From Vibrio rhodolitus (lineage in GTDB: Bacteria > Pseudomonadota > Gammaproteobacteria > Enterobacterales > Vibrionaceae): DNA of 64,000 bases. Below are positions 9,501-18,101 of this stretch, piece after piece. A program made the translations under genes and the position numbers. The stretch covers positions 124,001-188,000 of the forward strand of contig NZ_QLYZ01000006.1 in assembly GCF_003350325.1 (NCBI RefSeq). Reading direction: 5' to 3'. Each line of letters opens with the position of its first letter. Within the stretch, counting starts at the first letter, position 1. The notes below the pieces were generated by a model, which did no database searches, had not been told where the DNA came from, and was given only the letters and a program-made list of their open reading frames with translations.

Positions 9501-9770
9501 ATGTCTTTAGACCGAGTTGAAGAACAAATCCCGCTTTTGATCAGTGAACTGGAATCGCTGAGTAGCCAAATTGGCAAGCAGGTCGGTCTGTTAAGTGCTC
9601 AGGCAGAGCGTTTTCTGCCTGATTGCGCTGCGCAAGTACGTCCTAGCTTAGAACGCGAAATGAATGAAATCGAAACACTGGCGAGCCAAATCGCTAATGG
9701 TCGCTGCAATGGTTTGTCTGAACAGTTGATCCACAAACTTGCTGTGCTAAGGAGTTACTTGCATGAGTAA
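9501..9770 (+). CDS. Small all-helical protein, candidate helical hairpin
   Basis: This 89-residue protein has no recognised family. It is predicted to form two amphipathic helices separated by a turn around LPDCAAQVRPS, the size and shape of an ESAT-6/WXG100-type hairpin, but without a Trp-x-Gly motif. It contains two cysteines and no signal peptide. It starts 4 bases after the ATPase gene and overlaps the next gene by 8 bases, so it is translationally coupled on both sides, which argues that it works with the ATPase. Confidence 0.78.
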   Translation: MSLDRVEEQIPLLISELESLSSQIGKQVGLLSAQAERFLPDCAAQVRPSLEREMNEIETLASQIANGRCNGLSEQLIHKLAVLRSYLHE

Positions 9771-10044
9771 TGAGCTACGTAAGCAGGAAGCGGCACAAGA
9801 GTTGGTGATCTGCGCCAATCAAGCCCACACGCAAATTGAAACGTCGCTTGATGCGCTAAAAGCGCGTTGGTCAGCCCTTCGCGAGCATTACCATGGTCTT
9901 GGGGCTGAAGATACAGAGGCAGAAATCAATCTGTTACTGGCGCAAAGTGACAGTTTGTTGAGCAAGCTTCAAGCGTGGCGCGACTTGAGTCAATCTCAAC
10001 TGCAAGAGAGTGAAGAGGAGGCGACATGCAACCTAGGTGGTTAG
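9763..10044 (+). CDS. Small all-helical protein with a Trp-containing turn (WXG100-sized)
   Basis: This 93-residue protein is predicted to be a helical hairpin. Helix 1 runs to about residue 46 and contains KARWSALREHYHG near the turn; helix 2 covers about 53-83. Size, fold and a Trp close to the turn are reminiscent of WXG100 proteins, but the motif reads Trp-Ser-Ala, not Trp-x-Gly. No signal peptide is present. Its start overlaps the preceding gene by 8 bases and its end overlaps the next gene by 19 bases, a chain of translational coupling. The function is unknown; a substrate or adaptor of the EssC-like ATPase is one inference. Confidence 0.75.
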   Translation: MSNELRKQEAAQELVICANQAHTQIETSLDALKARWSALREHYHGLGAEDTEAEINLLLAQSDSLLSKLQAWRDLSQSQLQESEEEATCNLGG

Positions 10045-11051
10045 TCGCTCAATTGGAAGAGCTAGATTACCAAAGTGACTTTCAAATCGAACTCATTAGC
10101 TCATTACTCTATCAAGCGCAGGCAATGAACAACCTTACTCAAGAATATCTTGGTTTGGCTAAGAGCGATGTTTTAGCTGTGTATCAGTTATATCAATCGC
10201 TCAAAGAGCATTATGCCACGGCATTTGAGTACGCTCAGAGTCGCTTGCAACGCGTTGAAGTGCAGGTGGACCATGCAGCAGAAAATGTCTCGGTGGGCGA
10301 AAAAAGTTTAACCGATGCTCACCAACTGCATGACTTTTGGCGGTCGCAAGTTAACAAGGCGCAAAATTGGTGCAAGGCGGCTCGTAATCATCTGTCCGAT
10401 TGTGAGCAGCAAACGGAATTGATGAGGGCGAGAGTTGAAGATGCTAAACAAGACTTACTCGATGCTCGTTTGGCATTGAAGATCGCACAGAGCAAGCCCA
10501 ATGTTCGTGTTTTCCAATATACCGATAGCCAAGGGCGAGATGTTTATCGAGAAGAGCCGCCAGATACTTCCTATGAAGAGCGTAAAGCTTATCTGGCGAT
10601 AGCCGAGCTTGAGGCTCGTCGGGAGAAACACAGAGCAGCACAGCATCAAGAAGAGTTTGCCGTTCAGGAGTTAAGGCGCGCTCAAACTCAGTTAAACGGT
10701 GCAAAGAATGCTGAGAGTGACGGCGAAAAATCCGTCACCATGGCGAGTTATGCATTAGAAGTGGCGAATGATAGTAAGCGTCAAGCGGGCTACAGCCAAG
10801 AATCGGCGCGAGCTTGCCTGCAAACTTTAGATCATGTCAAAGCCGAGTTAGAGCGCTTTGAGCAAACCTGTAATCAACAATCCTCGCTACTCTCACAGTT
10901 AGACAGTGAAGCCAATCAAGCGTTTTTACAAGTGCGCGATCTTGAAACGCAACACGAGTCAATTCAAGGCGAAGTGTTTACCCTCAAATACACCTTACAG
11001 GACAAAACTTCTTTGCTGATTGCCTATGATCAGCCATTAAGTAGCCGATAA
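10026..11051 (+). CDS. Long coiled-coil protein
   Basis: This 341-residue protein is dominated by heptad-like helices rich in Gln, Glu, Ala and Arg, interrupted near residues 160-185 by a non-helical insert (FQYTDSQGRDVYREEPPD). No catalytic motif, signal peptide or membrane segment is seen. It starts with a strong GAGGAG Shine-Dalgarno inside the end of the preceding gene. The architecture suggests a structural or scaffold protein of the same complex. I do not recognise the family. Confidence 0.82.
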   Translation: MQPRWLVAQLEELDYQSDFQIELISSLLYQAQAMNNLTQEYLGLAKSDVLAVYQLYQSLKEHYATAFEYAQSRLQRVEVQVDHAAENVSVGEKSLTDAHQLHDFWRSQVNKAQNWCKAARNHLSDCEQQTELMRARVEDAKQDLLDARLALKIAQSKPNVRVFQYTDSQGRDVYREEPPDTSYEERKAYLAIAELEARREKHRAAQHQEEFAVQELRRAQTQLNGAKNAESDGEKSVTMASYALEVANDSKRQAGYSQESARACLQTLDHVKAELERFEQTCNQQSSLLSQLDSEANQAFLQVRDLETQHESIQGEVFTLKYTLQDKTSLLIAYDQPLSSR

Positions 11052-11066
11052 TTAAAAGAAATAATC

Positions 11067-11513
11067 ATGCCAGCTTTTGAACCTAGTTATTACCGCACCA
11101 TACTCGTCAACTTGCAAGACGAGCGTGAACAGACCTATTTTTCCAAGAGCCATTATCAAGAACATTGGGAAAACTTGCGCACACTATGGAGTGATAGTGC
11201 GGGGCGCAATGTGAATAATCGTTCCATGACGCCACTTCTCGAGCTATATGAGCAGTTTTTACAACAAAGCCAGACCTACCTAGAGACCAAAAAGCGCACG
11301 GCAGATCGGTTTGCTGAGCTCGAACAGTCGTTGATTGAGTCTTCTCATCACCATGAACATGTCACCCAATTGATGGCAACATTGAATACTCAAAGTGATG
11401 AGCGAGATCGAACATTGCGTTCCAGTGAATCGCTCTCAAAACAAGCGGAAGAGCAAGAGAAAGAAGTGGCTAAACAGAAGCGCGCAGCCAACAGCCACGT
11501 CAGCCCAATGTAA
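11067..11513 (+). CDS. Helical protein with WXG100-like motif
   Basis: This 148-residue helical protein has the phrase LWSDSAGRNV near residues 45-54, between two long helices. It aligns by eye with the WXG100 turn (Trp-Ser-Gly-x-Ala-Gly-x-x-Phe), with Asp in place of Gly and Val in place of Phe. The C-terminal half is a charged coiled coil. There is no signal peptide. It lies 15 bases after the coiled-coil gene and 9 bases before the lipoprotein gene. I infer an ESAT-6/WXG100-like protein with a C-terminal extension, with moderate doubt because the match rests on one short motif. Confidence 0.72.
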   Translation: MPAFEPSYYRTILVNLQDEREQTYFSKSHYQEHWENLRTLWSDSAGRNVNNRSMTPLLELYEQFLQQSQTYLETKKRTADRFAELEQSLIESSHHHEHVTQLMATLNTQSDERDRTLRSSESLSKQAEEQEKEVAKQKRAANSHVSPM

Positions 11514-11522
11514 GGATACAAA

Positions 11523-12977
11523 ATGAAAATAACTAAGTGGCTATGGTTAGCCTTAGCGATGGTGGTGTTAGCGGGCTGTTCGAGTGTCGATGACGTCACT
11601 GAGCATCAAGATGAGATTGCCGGTCTGGAACACCTCCCAATTGGTGCGGAGGGGCGCGTGTTTAAACTGTCACAGTTTACACCTACTGAAGTGCAAGATA
11701 TTCAGTATGCGTTATCAACGCGCGGTCTTTATTGGACTGCCGCTCAAACACCGGCATACATTAACTCACAGCAATGCCCGGTTGAGGTTTATGCTCATCG
11801 AGGTCACTACAACTATCCGGAAAACTCAGAATCGGGCATTTTAATGGGTGCGCTAGGTGGTTTCGATGGGGTTGAAATTGATGTGATGTTGACTCGTGAT
11901 GGCTATTGGGTGGTTCATCACGATAGCCGCACGGGTCGAGCAACAGGTCGCTACGATGGTAAGCGTTTTAAGATGTCGCGCATCCATGGCGATGAATGGA
12001 ATAGCTTGGTTGTGCGTGATAAAGATGGTCATTTAACCGATGAACGTGCGCCGTATGTGATTGATGCACTCAAGCGCTGGGCGAGCAGTTATCAGCCGGG
12101 TCAACAACTGAATATCGAGATTAAAGAAGATGCAGATATTGTTGAGCTCTCTTATTTGCTCAAAATGGCGCGCTCTACTTTACCATCGGGCAGTTACTTC
12201 TTTAGCTCAATGGAGTTCGATGTTTTAAAACACATGCGTGAGCTCGATAAGCAGGTGTACCTGGGCTACGTATGGGAGCCGCACCCAACCTCTATTGCGC
12301 AAGCTAAACGCACGGCACGTAAAGCGGTGCGCTCAGATCCTTTGTATCAGAAATACCAACGTCAACTCAACTGGGTGTCTGACTACGAAGCGCGTAAGCG
12401 ATCGCGCAGCAAATCAACCAAATATTCCGCTAAAACTGTGCGTAGTGCATTAGGAGCAAATAGCGGGCTGCACGTCGATATTCGCAGTTTTGTTGGAGCT
12501 TCGACGATTTACACTCGTTCCAAGCAAGCGGGCTTAAAGCGGGTGGCAACCTACACCATTAATGGCAGCGAATACCACCAAAAGCAGCTGGTTGCGCTTA
12601 AGAAAATGCGCCGTAACTTGCCGGATGAAGTGATCATGGATACGTCGAAATTTGAGATATGCCATCAGCTTAATCCGCAGCTCGCGAGCAAGAAAAGTGC
12701 TTATCAACCGACAACGGAATACGGTCGTGCCATCATGCGTTTGCCAAGTGATGCCAACTTCCTACGCCTAGAAGAGCAAGTGATGTATTTGGCGGATAAC
12801 CATTATCTAAGCGCTGCGGGTGATGTCCGTTCAGTGTCTCAACGTAGTACTGCAAAAACAGTACAACGCACTACGACCAAAACAACATCAACTAAGAGCG
12901 CGACAATGATCTTCATCCCTCAAGATGAAGAGCTGTCTCTTGAGTCAAAACCTATCAATATCGAAGTACCAAAGTAA
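11523..12977 (+). CDS. Lipoprotein with glycerophosphodiester phosphodiesterase (GDPD) domain
   Basis: The 484-residue protein has a lipoprotein signal with lipobox LAGC (Cys19). Ser at +2 suggests outer-membrane sorting under the usual Lol rule. A GDPD TIM-barrel domain starts near residue 88, with the catalytic and metal-binding pattern AHRGHYNYPENSE, then GVEIDVMLTRDG, WVVHHD and LNIEIKED. GDPD enzymes cleave glycerophosphodiesters, which are phospholipid head-group products. The region from about 250 is less conserved and basic, and the C-terminal 60 residues are a Thr/Ser/Lys-rich tail. As part of the ATPase operon it could remodel lipids or cell-wall polymers around an envelope complex. 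That role is inferred. Confidence 0.88.
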   Translation: MKITKWLWLALAMVVLAGCSSVDDVTEHQDEIAGLEHLPIGAEGRVFKLSQFTPTEVQDIQYALSTRGLYWTAAQTPAYINSQQCPVEVYAHRGHYNYPENSESGILMGALGGFDGVEIDVMLTRDGYWVVHHDSRTGRATGRYDGKRFKMSRIHGDEWNSLVVRDKDGHLTDERAPYVIDALKRWASSYQPGQQLNIEIKEDADIVELSYLLKMARSTLPSGSYFFSSMEFDVLKHMRELDKQVYLGYVWEPHPTSIAQAKRTARKAVRSDPLYQKYQRQLNWVSDYEARKRSRSKSTKYSAKTVRSALGANSGLHVDIRSFVGASTIYTRSKQAGLKRVATYTINGSEYHQKQLVALKKMRRNLPDEVIMDTSKFEICHQLNPQLASKKSAYQPTTEYGRAIMRLPSDANFLRLEEQVMYLADNHYLSAAGDVRSVSQRSTAKTVQRTTTKTTSTKSATMIFIPQDEELSLESKPINIEVPK

Positions 12978-12986
12978 GAAATCAGT

Positions 12987-15386
12987 ATGGCTATTAGTAA
13001 TGAAAACGCGGCAAATCCAGCGGCGTCAAAACCCAAACCAAAGTGGTTTGCGATAACCCTGTTTGTTTTATCTTTGCTCTATCTTATTCCAGAGGTGGTA
13101 TTTAACGCCAAGTTGGTGGAAGTCGCGGGCGGCGGTTCTCTAGATGATAATACGCTTCACTTAGTGGAGCTATTTGGTCGAACTATATCGGGTATTGGTG
13201 TCACCTTGCTTATTGCGGACTTATTGCTTAAAGGGCGATTAGTCAGCACAGTGCCAAGGGCGTTAACCAGCCTATTGGTGATCGCCTTGATCGTTTGGCC
13301 AACCGTATTCTTTGGTCAAAAGTTATTGATCGATAAGATGTTGGTCGAACCTTCTACTTCACAGCAGCGCCAAGAAGCCTTTTTTGCCTCAATTTTACGT
13401 TCAAGCTTGGCCGCCAATGCTGTGCAAATTAAAGGGTTACCATACCAACCTGAGCATGCCAATTCTCCGACGGAGATGACGTTTCTTGCCATGATGGGGG
13501 GGCTCGTTTACGCCAATGATGATTTTATCCACCATGTTGAAGATAAGAAACGCGAGATCTTAAATCGCTATATTGAGAACAAGGCGAATTCCCAGTTTGA
13601 TGATTACTATGCTGACTATAAAGGCATGCAGGCAAAGATAGTTGATTCCTACAAAAGTTATCAGTATGGGGTCGATGACTATAACCAATCCTTAGGCAGT
13701 GCATCTAAGCGTGCTGACAGAATTTGGGGAAAAGTAGAGACCTATATATCCGATGGCTGGAAAGATTACCGCAATGCCGAAAAAGCCTATCTCGCTCGCG
13801 CTGAAGCGCGCGCTCAAGATATAGCGCCAAAAATCTATCGTCATTTTGAAGATCGTAATCGTTGTATTGATCGCTACAACGGTAAGCGTAAAAACCCAGA
13901 GCGCTTAGATCGCTGTATAAAATCAGAAGAAAAGCAGTATGCCAAAACATTAAGCCGCGCTGGTCTTCCTTATGTCGAGATGAACTATTGGCTTAAGAAA
14001 GAGAAAGGGCGCACTAAAGGCACCACAACGCTAGAAGACACGGCGTGGAGTCTCGGGCTATCGGCTATTGTTGCCGGACTGGAAATTGTCACCGGTGATG
14101 GCGGCAAGGAAGTAGTCAATGAAGTCTTTACCAATGAAGTTGCTCACTATACGCCACGAATTCTCGTGCTGTGGAAGGATAAATTTAAGCGTGAGACGGG
14201 TTATCCAATGGGTATTCGCTCTTTCAAAGAGTTCCGAGCACACGATGTGACGGCAAGCAAAGTTCGTCAACGATCGGCGCAAGAAGGTATTCATCTTAAG
14301 AGCAGTTGGCGCGTCAGCCACGTTACGGCGTTTAAAAATCAGGTTAAAGCTGAAGTTCGCAATAGAACGAACAAAAAGTGGAAGGCTGAAATGGCCAAGC
14401 GAGGTATGGATCTTAAACCGAACCTGAGTTGGAAAGCTTTCCAAGCCCACCCGGATGTGCAAAAGCAGATCTTACAAACCATGGGTGAACGTCGCTACGT
14501 CAAGCCAATGATGGCTGATTGGAATAACAAGCAGTTTTACGACAAGGTTATCACGCCCAATATTCACCGCGAGACACAGTATTGGTTACGTTATATTGAA
14601 TCCGCTCGTTCGCAATTTGAAGATGGTGCGCCTTTAGCCGAGAACGGTAAAGCAGCACTGCGCTCGATCATTGTGCCTCCGATTTCGATGTCTCTGTCGT
14701 TGATGCTGGTCTTACTGACGTTTGTGAAGCTGCCATTTAAGTTCTGGGCGTTGGTCGATTACGACGCGGACCACAGCGGCGTACAAAAACCATGGGAGAA
14801 ATGGGTAGGTCCTATGCTTTCTGTGGCATTGATGATTGCAGTCTTTGCCGTGCCGCTGCTAGTGGGGAGTTCGAAGTTTACCGAGGAGAAATCGACCACG
14901 ACTTATTTCCTCGATAAAGTTGAAGAAAGTATTTCTCCGGCGGGCTCTTTAGCATTGAAGTGGGTCTTACACACCCAGCCAATTGTGCATCCAATTGGTG
15001 CTAACCTCGACGCCAGCATGAAAATCACACAATGGTTTGAAAATACTTTAGAGCATCCTATTGGCGTGATGGACAAGTTGGTCATGGCAGAGTTGAACCC
15101 GCCTAAACAGCGCGCTTCACAAGAGATGCGCGAGGGGTTTGAGGAGCAAAAGCAAGCGATAGTTGAGACTGGGCAATTGGTTGACTTACCGTTTATCGTC
15201 AAGACCAACGCGGCAAATCCACGTATTCGGGTAATGAACATTAAGCCTAAATATAAAGCGGGGATGAAGCTGCCAGCGGGCAACTATCATGTAGAAGTAA
15301 GTGCGCCTGGTTACAAGACTAAGCGTGTGTGGGTGGCGCACAATAAGAAAAGTGCGACTCACCAAGTCAACGTGACGAAAAGCTAA
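12987..15386 (+). CDS. Large polytopic membrane protein with PEGA-like C-terminal domain
   Basis: This 799-residue protein has about three N-terminal membrane segments (near residues 20-40, 60-82 and 90-110), a large soluble, charged region of about 450 residues, two further membrane segments near 565-590 and 610-635, and a C-terminal domain of about 55 residues. The end phrases AGMKLPAGNYHVEVSAPGYK and VWVAHNKKS fit a PEGA domain, a beta-rich module often exposed at the envelope. No enzyme motif is seen. It is the last gene of the operon and is followed at once by a strong terminator. It is the obvious candidate for the membrane platform or channel of the complex. Confidence 0.83.
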   Translation: MAISNENAANPAASKPKPKWFAITLFVLSLLYLIPEVVFNAKLVEVAGGGSLDDNTLHLVELFGRTISGIGVTLLIADLLLKGRLVSTVPRALTSLLVIALIVWPTVFFGQKLLIDKMLVEPSTSQQRQEAFFASILRSSLAANAVQIKGLPYQPEHANSPTEMTFLAMMGGLVYANDDFIHHVEDKKREILNRYIENKANSQFDDYYADYKGMQAKIVDSYKSYQYGVDDYNQSLGSASKRADRIWGKVETYISDGWKDYRNAEKAYLARAEARAQDIAPKIYRHFEDRNRCIDRYNGKRKNPERLDRCIKSEEKQYAKTLSRAGLPYVEMNYWLKKEKGRTKGTTTLEDTAWSLGLSAIVAGLEIVTGDGGKEVVNEVFTNEVAHYTPRILVLWKDKFKRETGYPMGIRSFKEFRAHDVTASKVRQRSAQEGIHLKSSWRVSHVTAFKNQVKAEVRNRTNKKWKAEMAKRGMDLKPNLSWKAFQAHPDVQKQILQTMGERRYVKPMMADWNNKQFYDKVITPNIHRETQYWLRYIESARSQFEDGAPLAENGKAALRSIIVPPISMSLSLMLVLLTFVKLPFKFWALVDYDADHSGVQKPWEKWVGPMLSVALMIAVFAVPLLVGSSKFTEEKSTTTYFLDKVEESISPAGSLALKWVLHTQPIVHPIGANLDASMKITQWFENTLEHPIGVMDKLVMAELNPPKQRASQEMREGFEEQKQAIVETGQLVDLPFIVKTNAANPRIRVMNIKPKYKAGMKLPAGNYHVEVSAPGYKTKRVWVAHNKKSATHQVNVTKS

Positions 15387-15390
15387 CGTC

Positions 15391-15420
15391 AAGCCCCTGA
15401 GTTTCAGGGGCTTTTTATTT
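15391..15420 (+). terminator. Rho-independent terminator of the eight-gene operon
   Basis: A GC-rich 10-bp stem (AAGCCCCTGA and TCAGGGGCTT) with a short loop is followed by TTTTATTT, five bases after the last stop codon. Confidence 0.92.
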
Positions 15421-15511
15421 ACTATCTAATTAGTCGCGCCAAGGGGTTGTTTTTTGTACGCACAACCTCCAAATCCTTTAATGTTATAAAAACAAAATAA
15501 GGGAAAGAGTC

Positions 15512-16372
15512 ATGGCAAGTGAATATACACCACCAAAAGTATGGAAAGACGATATCGAGACTGGTGGCACGTGGGCGAGCATAAATCGACCAACTGCTGG
15601 TGCACGACACGAGCAAGCTTTACCTGTTGGTGAACATCCTCTTCAACTCTACTCTATGGGTACCCCAAACGGGCAGAAAGTCACCATTATGCTTGAAGAG
15701 CTGCTGGCACTTGGCATCAGCGATGCGCAGTATAATGCCCATATGATTCGTATCGGCGATGGCGATCAATTCTCTTCTGGCTTTGTTGCGGTTAACCCTA
15801 ACTCTAAAATTCCCGCTCTGGTTGATAACTCGGTGTCACCAGCGGTGCACGTGTTTGAATCTGGTCATATTCTGCTTTACCTCGCGGAGAAATTTGGGTG
15901 TTTATTACCACAAGATCCAGCGACTAAAACCGTAGCGCTTAACTGGCTATTTTGGCTGCAAGGTAGCGCGCCTTATCTGGGCGGCGGCTTCGGTCATTTC
16001 TATGCGTATGCACCTGAGAAATTTGAATACCCAATAAATCGTTTCACCATGGAAACAAAGCGTCAGCTTGACGTTTTAGATCAGCGTCTGGCAGACAATC
16101 GTTATCTGGCGGGTGAGCAATACTCTATCGCTGATATCGCGACGTGGCCTTGGTACGGTAACCTTGTTTTGGGCAATGCTTACGATGCGGCAGAATTTTT
16201 GGATGTGCAAAGCTATCCAAATTTATTACGTTGGGCGCGTGAAATTGCTGAGCGTCAAGCGGTGCAGCGTGGGCGAATTGTCAATCGTTCATGGGGTGAG
16301 GAGTGGGAACAAGTTCCTGAGCGTCACAGCGCTGATGATATCGATCAAGCGCTGGCTAAGCAGCCTAAATAG
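15512..16372 (+). CDS. yghU: Glutathione S-transferase family protein YghU (disulfide-bond oxidoreductase type)
   Basis: This 286-residue protein matches the Escherichia coli YghU/YfcG group of Nu-class glutathione transferases. An N-terminal extension (about 45 residues) precedes a thioredoxin-like domain (PLQLYSMGTPNGQKVTIMLEEL, here without a catalytic Cys), then NPNSKIPALVD for glutathione binding and an all-helical C-terminal domain. Family members reduce disulfides and peroxides by binding two glutathiones. The gene stands alone, with terminators on both sides and an AAGGGAAAGAG Shine-Dalgarno region. It is probably a housekeeping neighbour rather than part of the ATPase system. Confidence 0.9.
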   Translation: MASEYTPPKVWKDDIETGGTWASINRPTAGARHEQALPVGEHPLQLYSMGTPNGQKVTIMLEELLALGISDAQYNAHMIRIGDGDQFSSGFVAVNPNSKIPALVDNSVSPAVHVFESGHILLYLAEKFGCLLPQDPATKTVALNWLFWLQGSAPYLGGGFGHFYAYAPEKFEYPINRFTMETKRQLDVLDQRLADNRYLAGEQYSIADIATWPWYGNLVLGNAYDAAEFLDVQSYPNLLRWAREIAERQAVQRGRIVNRSWGEEWEQVPERHSADDIDQALAKQPK

Positions 16373-16380
16373 TCGAAACT

Positions 16381-16406
16381 AAGAAAGCCCTGAAAAGGGC
16401 TTTCTT
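16381..16406. terminator. Bidirectional terminator between yghU and the 16437 gene
   Basis: An 11-bp stem (AAGAAAGCCCT and AGGGCTTTCTT) with a GAAA loop gives A-rich and T-rich flanks on both strands, as expected between convergent genes. Confidence 0.88.
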
Positions 16407-16436
16407 GTTATTTAGAGAGTGATTTATCGCGATAAA

Positions 16437-17198
16437 TTAATAGAGTGGGACAATAATGTCAGCGTCGGAGCGAGCAAACGAGGCTGCGGCATTTTGGCTG
16501 CTTTGATCGCCAATTTTTGAGGCGCGCGGTATCACAACAAAGATAATTTCCGGCAGTTTGGTAATGCGATTGCTGCGCTCACCGTTGCCATCCAACTTGT
16601 AGCCGTCGATATAAACCGTGAGGATGGTGTCTTTGTTGTCTCGAGCTCGGACGAAAAATGACCCGAGTTCATGGACAGCTCCCCAAGTGTAATCGAGCGA
16701 GACCTCCTCGCTACTGGGCAGATAAATATCGTAACTTCGGTTGGGCATGTTTGGTCTAACGCTATTGATGGTCACATCAAGCCGATTTTTAACAAATTGA
16801 CCACTTTGAAATGGCTTGCCTTCCTTTACATCCTTATCTTTAACCAAGCCATTACACTGACTTGTCTCACCGTGCCGTTTTTCAAAGCGATAGGTGGCAC
16901 AGGCAAACTCATTCACGAGTTGCTGAATCCCTTTAATTAAAGCAGGAGAGGCAAAGGCATTGAGTTCAAATTGACCTAATGTGTCGATTTGGCGAAACAG
17001 ATCCGCGGCGGCACTTTCAAATTCTGCATTATAGGTAAGAGGGATAAAGCGGTCTTGTTCAATGGCGGCTTTTATAACGTTGTTGGTATCGTAAACGCGA
17101 TTGCCTTGCTTATCACTGATGCTCCAAGCAAAATTTTTATAATCCGCACTGACGCTAAAACTACACAGCAGCAATGCACTGGCTAGAACTTTGTGCAT
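16437..17198 (-). CDS. Exported protein of unknown function
   Basis: This 253-residue protein has a clear signal peptide (hydrophobic ALLLCSF, cleavage near SVSA). The mature part is mixed alpha/beta with two cysteines about 17 residues apart that could form a disulfide. No lipobox, membrane segment or enzyme motif is recognised. It is monocistronic and divergent from the sigma factor/kinase pair, sharing an upstream region with it. A function in the envelope is the only supportable statement; control by the neighbouring sigma factor is possible but unproven. Confidence 0.82.
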   Translation of the reverse strand: MHKVLASALLLCSFSVSADYKNFAWSISDKQGNRVYDTNNVIKAAIEQDRFIPLTYNAEFESAAADLFRQIDTLGQFELNAFASPALIKGIQQLVNEFACATYRFEKRHGETSQCNGLVKDKDVKEGKPFQSGQFVKNRLDVTINSVRPNMPNRSYDIYLPSSEEVSLDYTWGAVHELGSFFVRARDNKDTILTVYIDGYKLDGNGERSNRITKLPEIIFVVIPRASKIGDQSSQNAAASFARSDADIIVPLY

Positions 17199-17512
17199 AT
17201 CTCTTTCCTGAGTCGACTCTGGTGGTTTATTTATTCTACATCCTCGCCGCTATCTCACCAGCAGCAGAGTCCATCAGGCTGATGAAGCTCTCTTTTCGCT
17301 ATGCAAACTTAAGAAAAACTGCGCAATTTATAGCTTGTTGTGTCTCTAGATGAAAACACGAGAATGAAGCACGATGGATAAGAGTGGCAACACAAACATC
17401 GGCTCGGAAGTATGCAATGGTCGAAACAGTTAACAAAACACAACATACACAATGTCGCTTTTTATGCTCGTCGAGTAGCATAGTTCCAATAGACAAGTTA
17501 TTGGAGAATAAA
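17199..17512. other. Divergent upstream region of the sigma factor and the 16437 gene
   Basis: This is 314 bases without a supported gene. An in-frame upstream ATG at 17384 would extend the sigma factor by 43 residues, but the extension is low in family-like character, and the GTG at 17513 has a far better Shine-Dalgarno (GGAG at 17503-17506). Confidence 0.5.
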
Positions 17513-18097
17513 GTGTCACTATACGATATAGAGCATGCGACAAGATTGTTGATGGGTTGGCAAAGCCGAGATAAGGATGCCAGTCAGGAGCTTTTCCATC
17601 ATGTTTATGACGATATTAAAGCCGTTATCGCCAACTTGATGCGTACCCAACGCCCGACCGATACATTGTTGCGTGAAAGCTCGGTCACTGAATTGGCGAA
17701 TGAGTCAATTGTTAAGCTTCATCGCTGGCGTCATGATGAGACACCGATGGAAAGCCGCCGAGATTTTTTTGAATATGTCAGGGTGTCAGTTTGGCATCTT
17801 TTGTTTGGTAAACCCCATCATTGCCTCGACAAGGTTTCGACTTCCGAGCAATTACTTGAACAAGTTCAAGAGGCGATCCCTGCTGAGTTTTCCAGCCAGC
17901 ATGAGTTAAATCGCGATCTCTATATCGCGTTAGAAGAGATGCGCAGTCGTTATCCAAGACAATTTGAAGTATTTGAACTCAAGCATTTTTCAACGGCATC
18001 GATTACTGAAATCGCCGATTTGAAAGGGGTATCGAAACGCACCGTCGACAATGATTTGAAATTTGCCCAAGTCTGGCTGCAGAAAAAACTAAGTTAA
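17513..18097 (+). CDS. ECF-type sigma factor paired with a Ser/Thr kinase (ECF43/EcfP-like)
   Basis: The protein has 194 residues from the GTG chosen here, which has GGAG six bases upstream. The sigma-2 region includes SVTELANESIVKLHRW, corresponding to the TALVNEAYLRL-type motif of the kinase-associated ECF group. The sigma-4 region ends with the helix-turn-helix ITEIADLKGVSKRTVDNDL. The next gene, 4 bases on, encodes a transmembrane Ser/Thr kinase. In Vibrio parahaemolyticus the EcfP/PknT pair is described as an ECF sigma factor activated by phosphorylation of a Thr in region 2; Thr59 here sits at the corresponding motif by eye. No anti-sigma gene is visible. Orthology to EcfP is inferred; this could be a paralogue with another regulon. 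Confidence 0.87.
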   Translation: MSLYDIEHATRLLMGWQSRDKDASQELFHHVYDDIKAVIANLMRTQRPTDTLLRESSVTELANESIVKLHRWRHDETPMESRRDFFEYVRVSVWHLLFGKPHHCLDKVSTSEQLLEQVQEAIPAEFSSQHELNRDLYIALEEMRSRYPRQFEVFELKHFSTASITEIADLKGVSKRTVDNDLKFAQVWLQKKLS

Positions 18098-18101
18098 TGA
18101 T

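Noticed and set aside
5978..15386. The ATPase operon considered as a prophage or integrated plasmid remnant
   Set aside because: No integrase, attachment repeats, replication, capsid or mobilisation genes; codon use looks like the neighbours.
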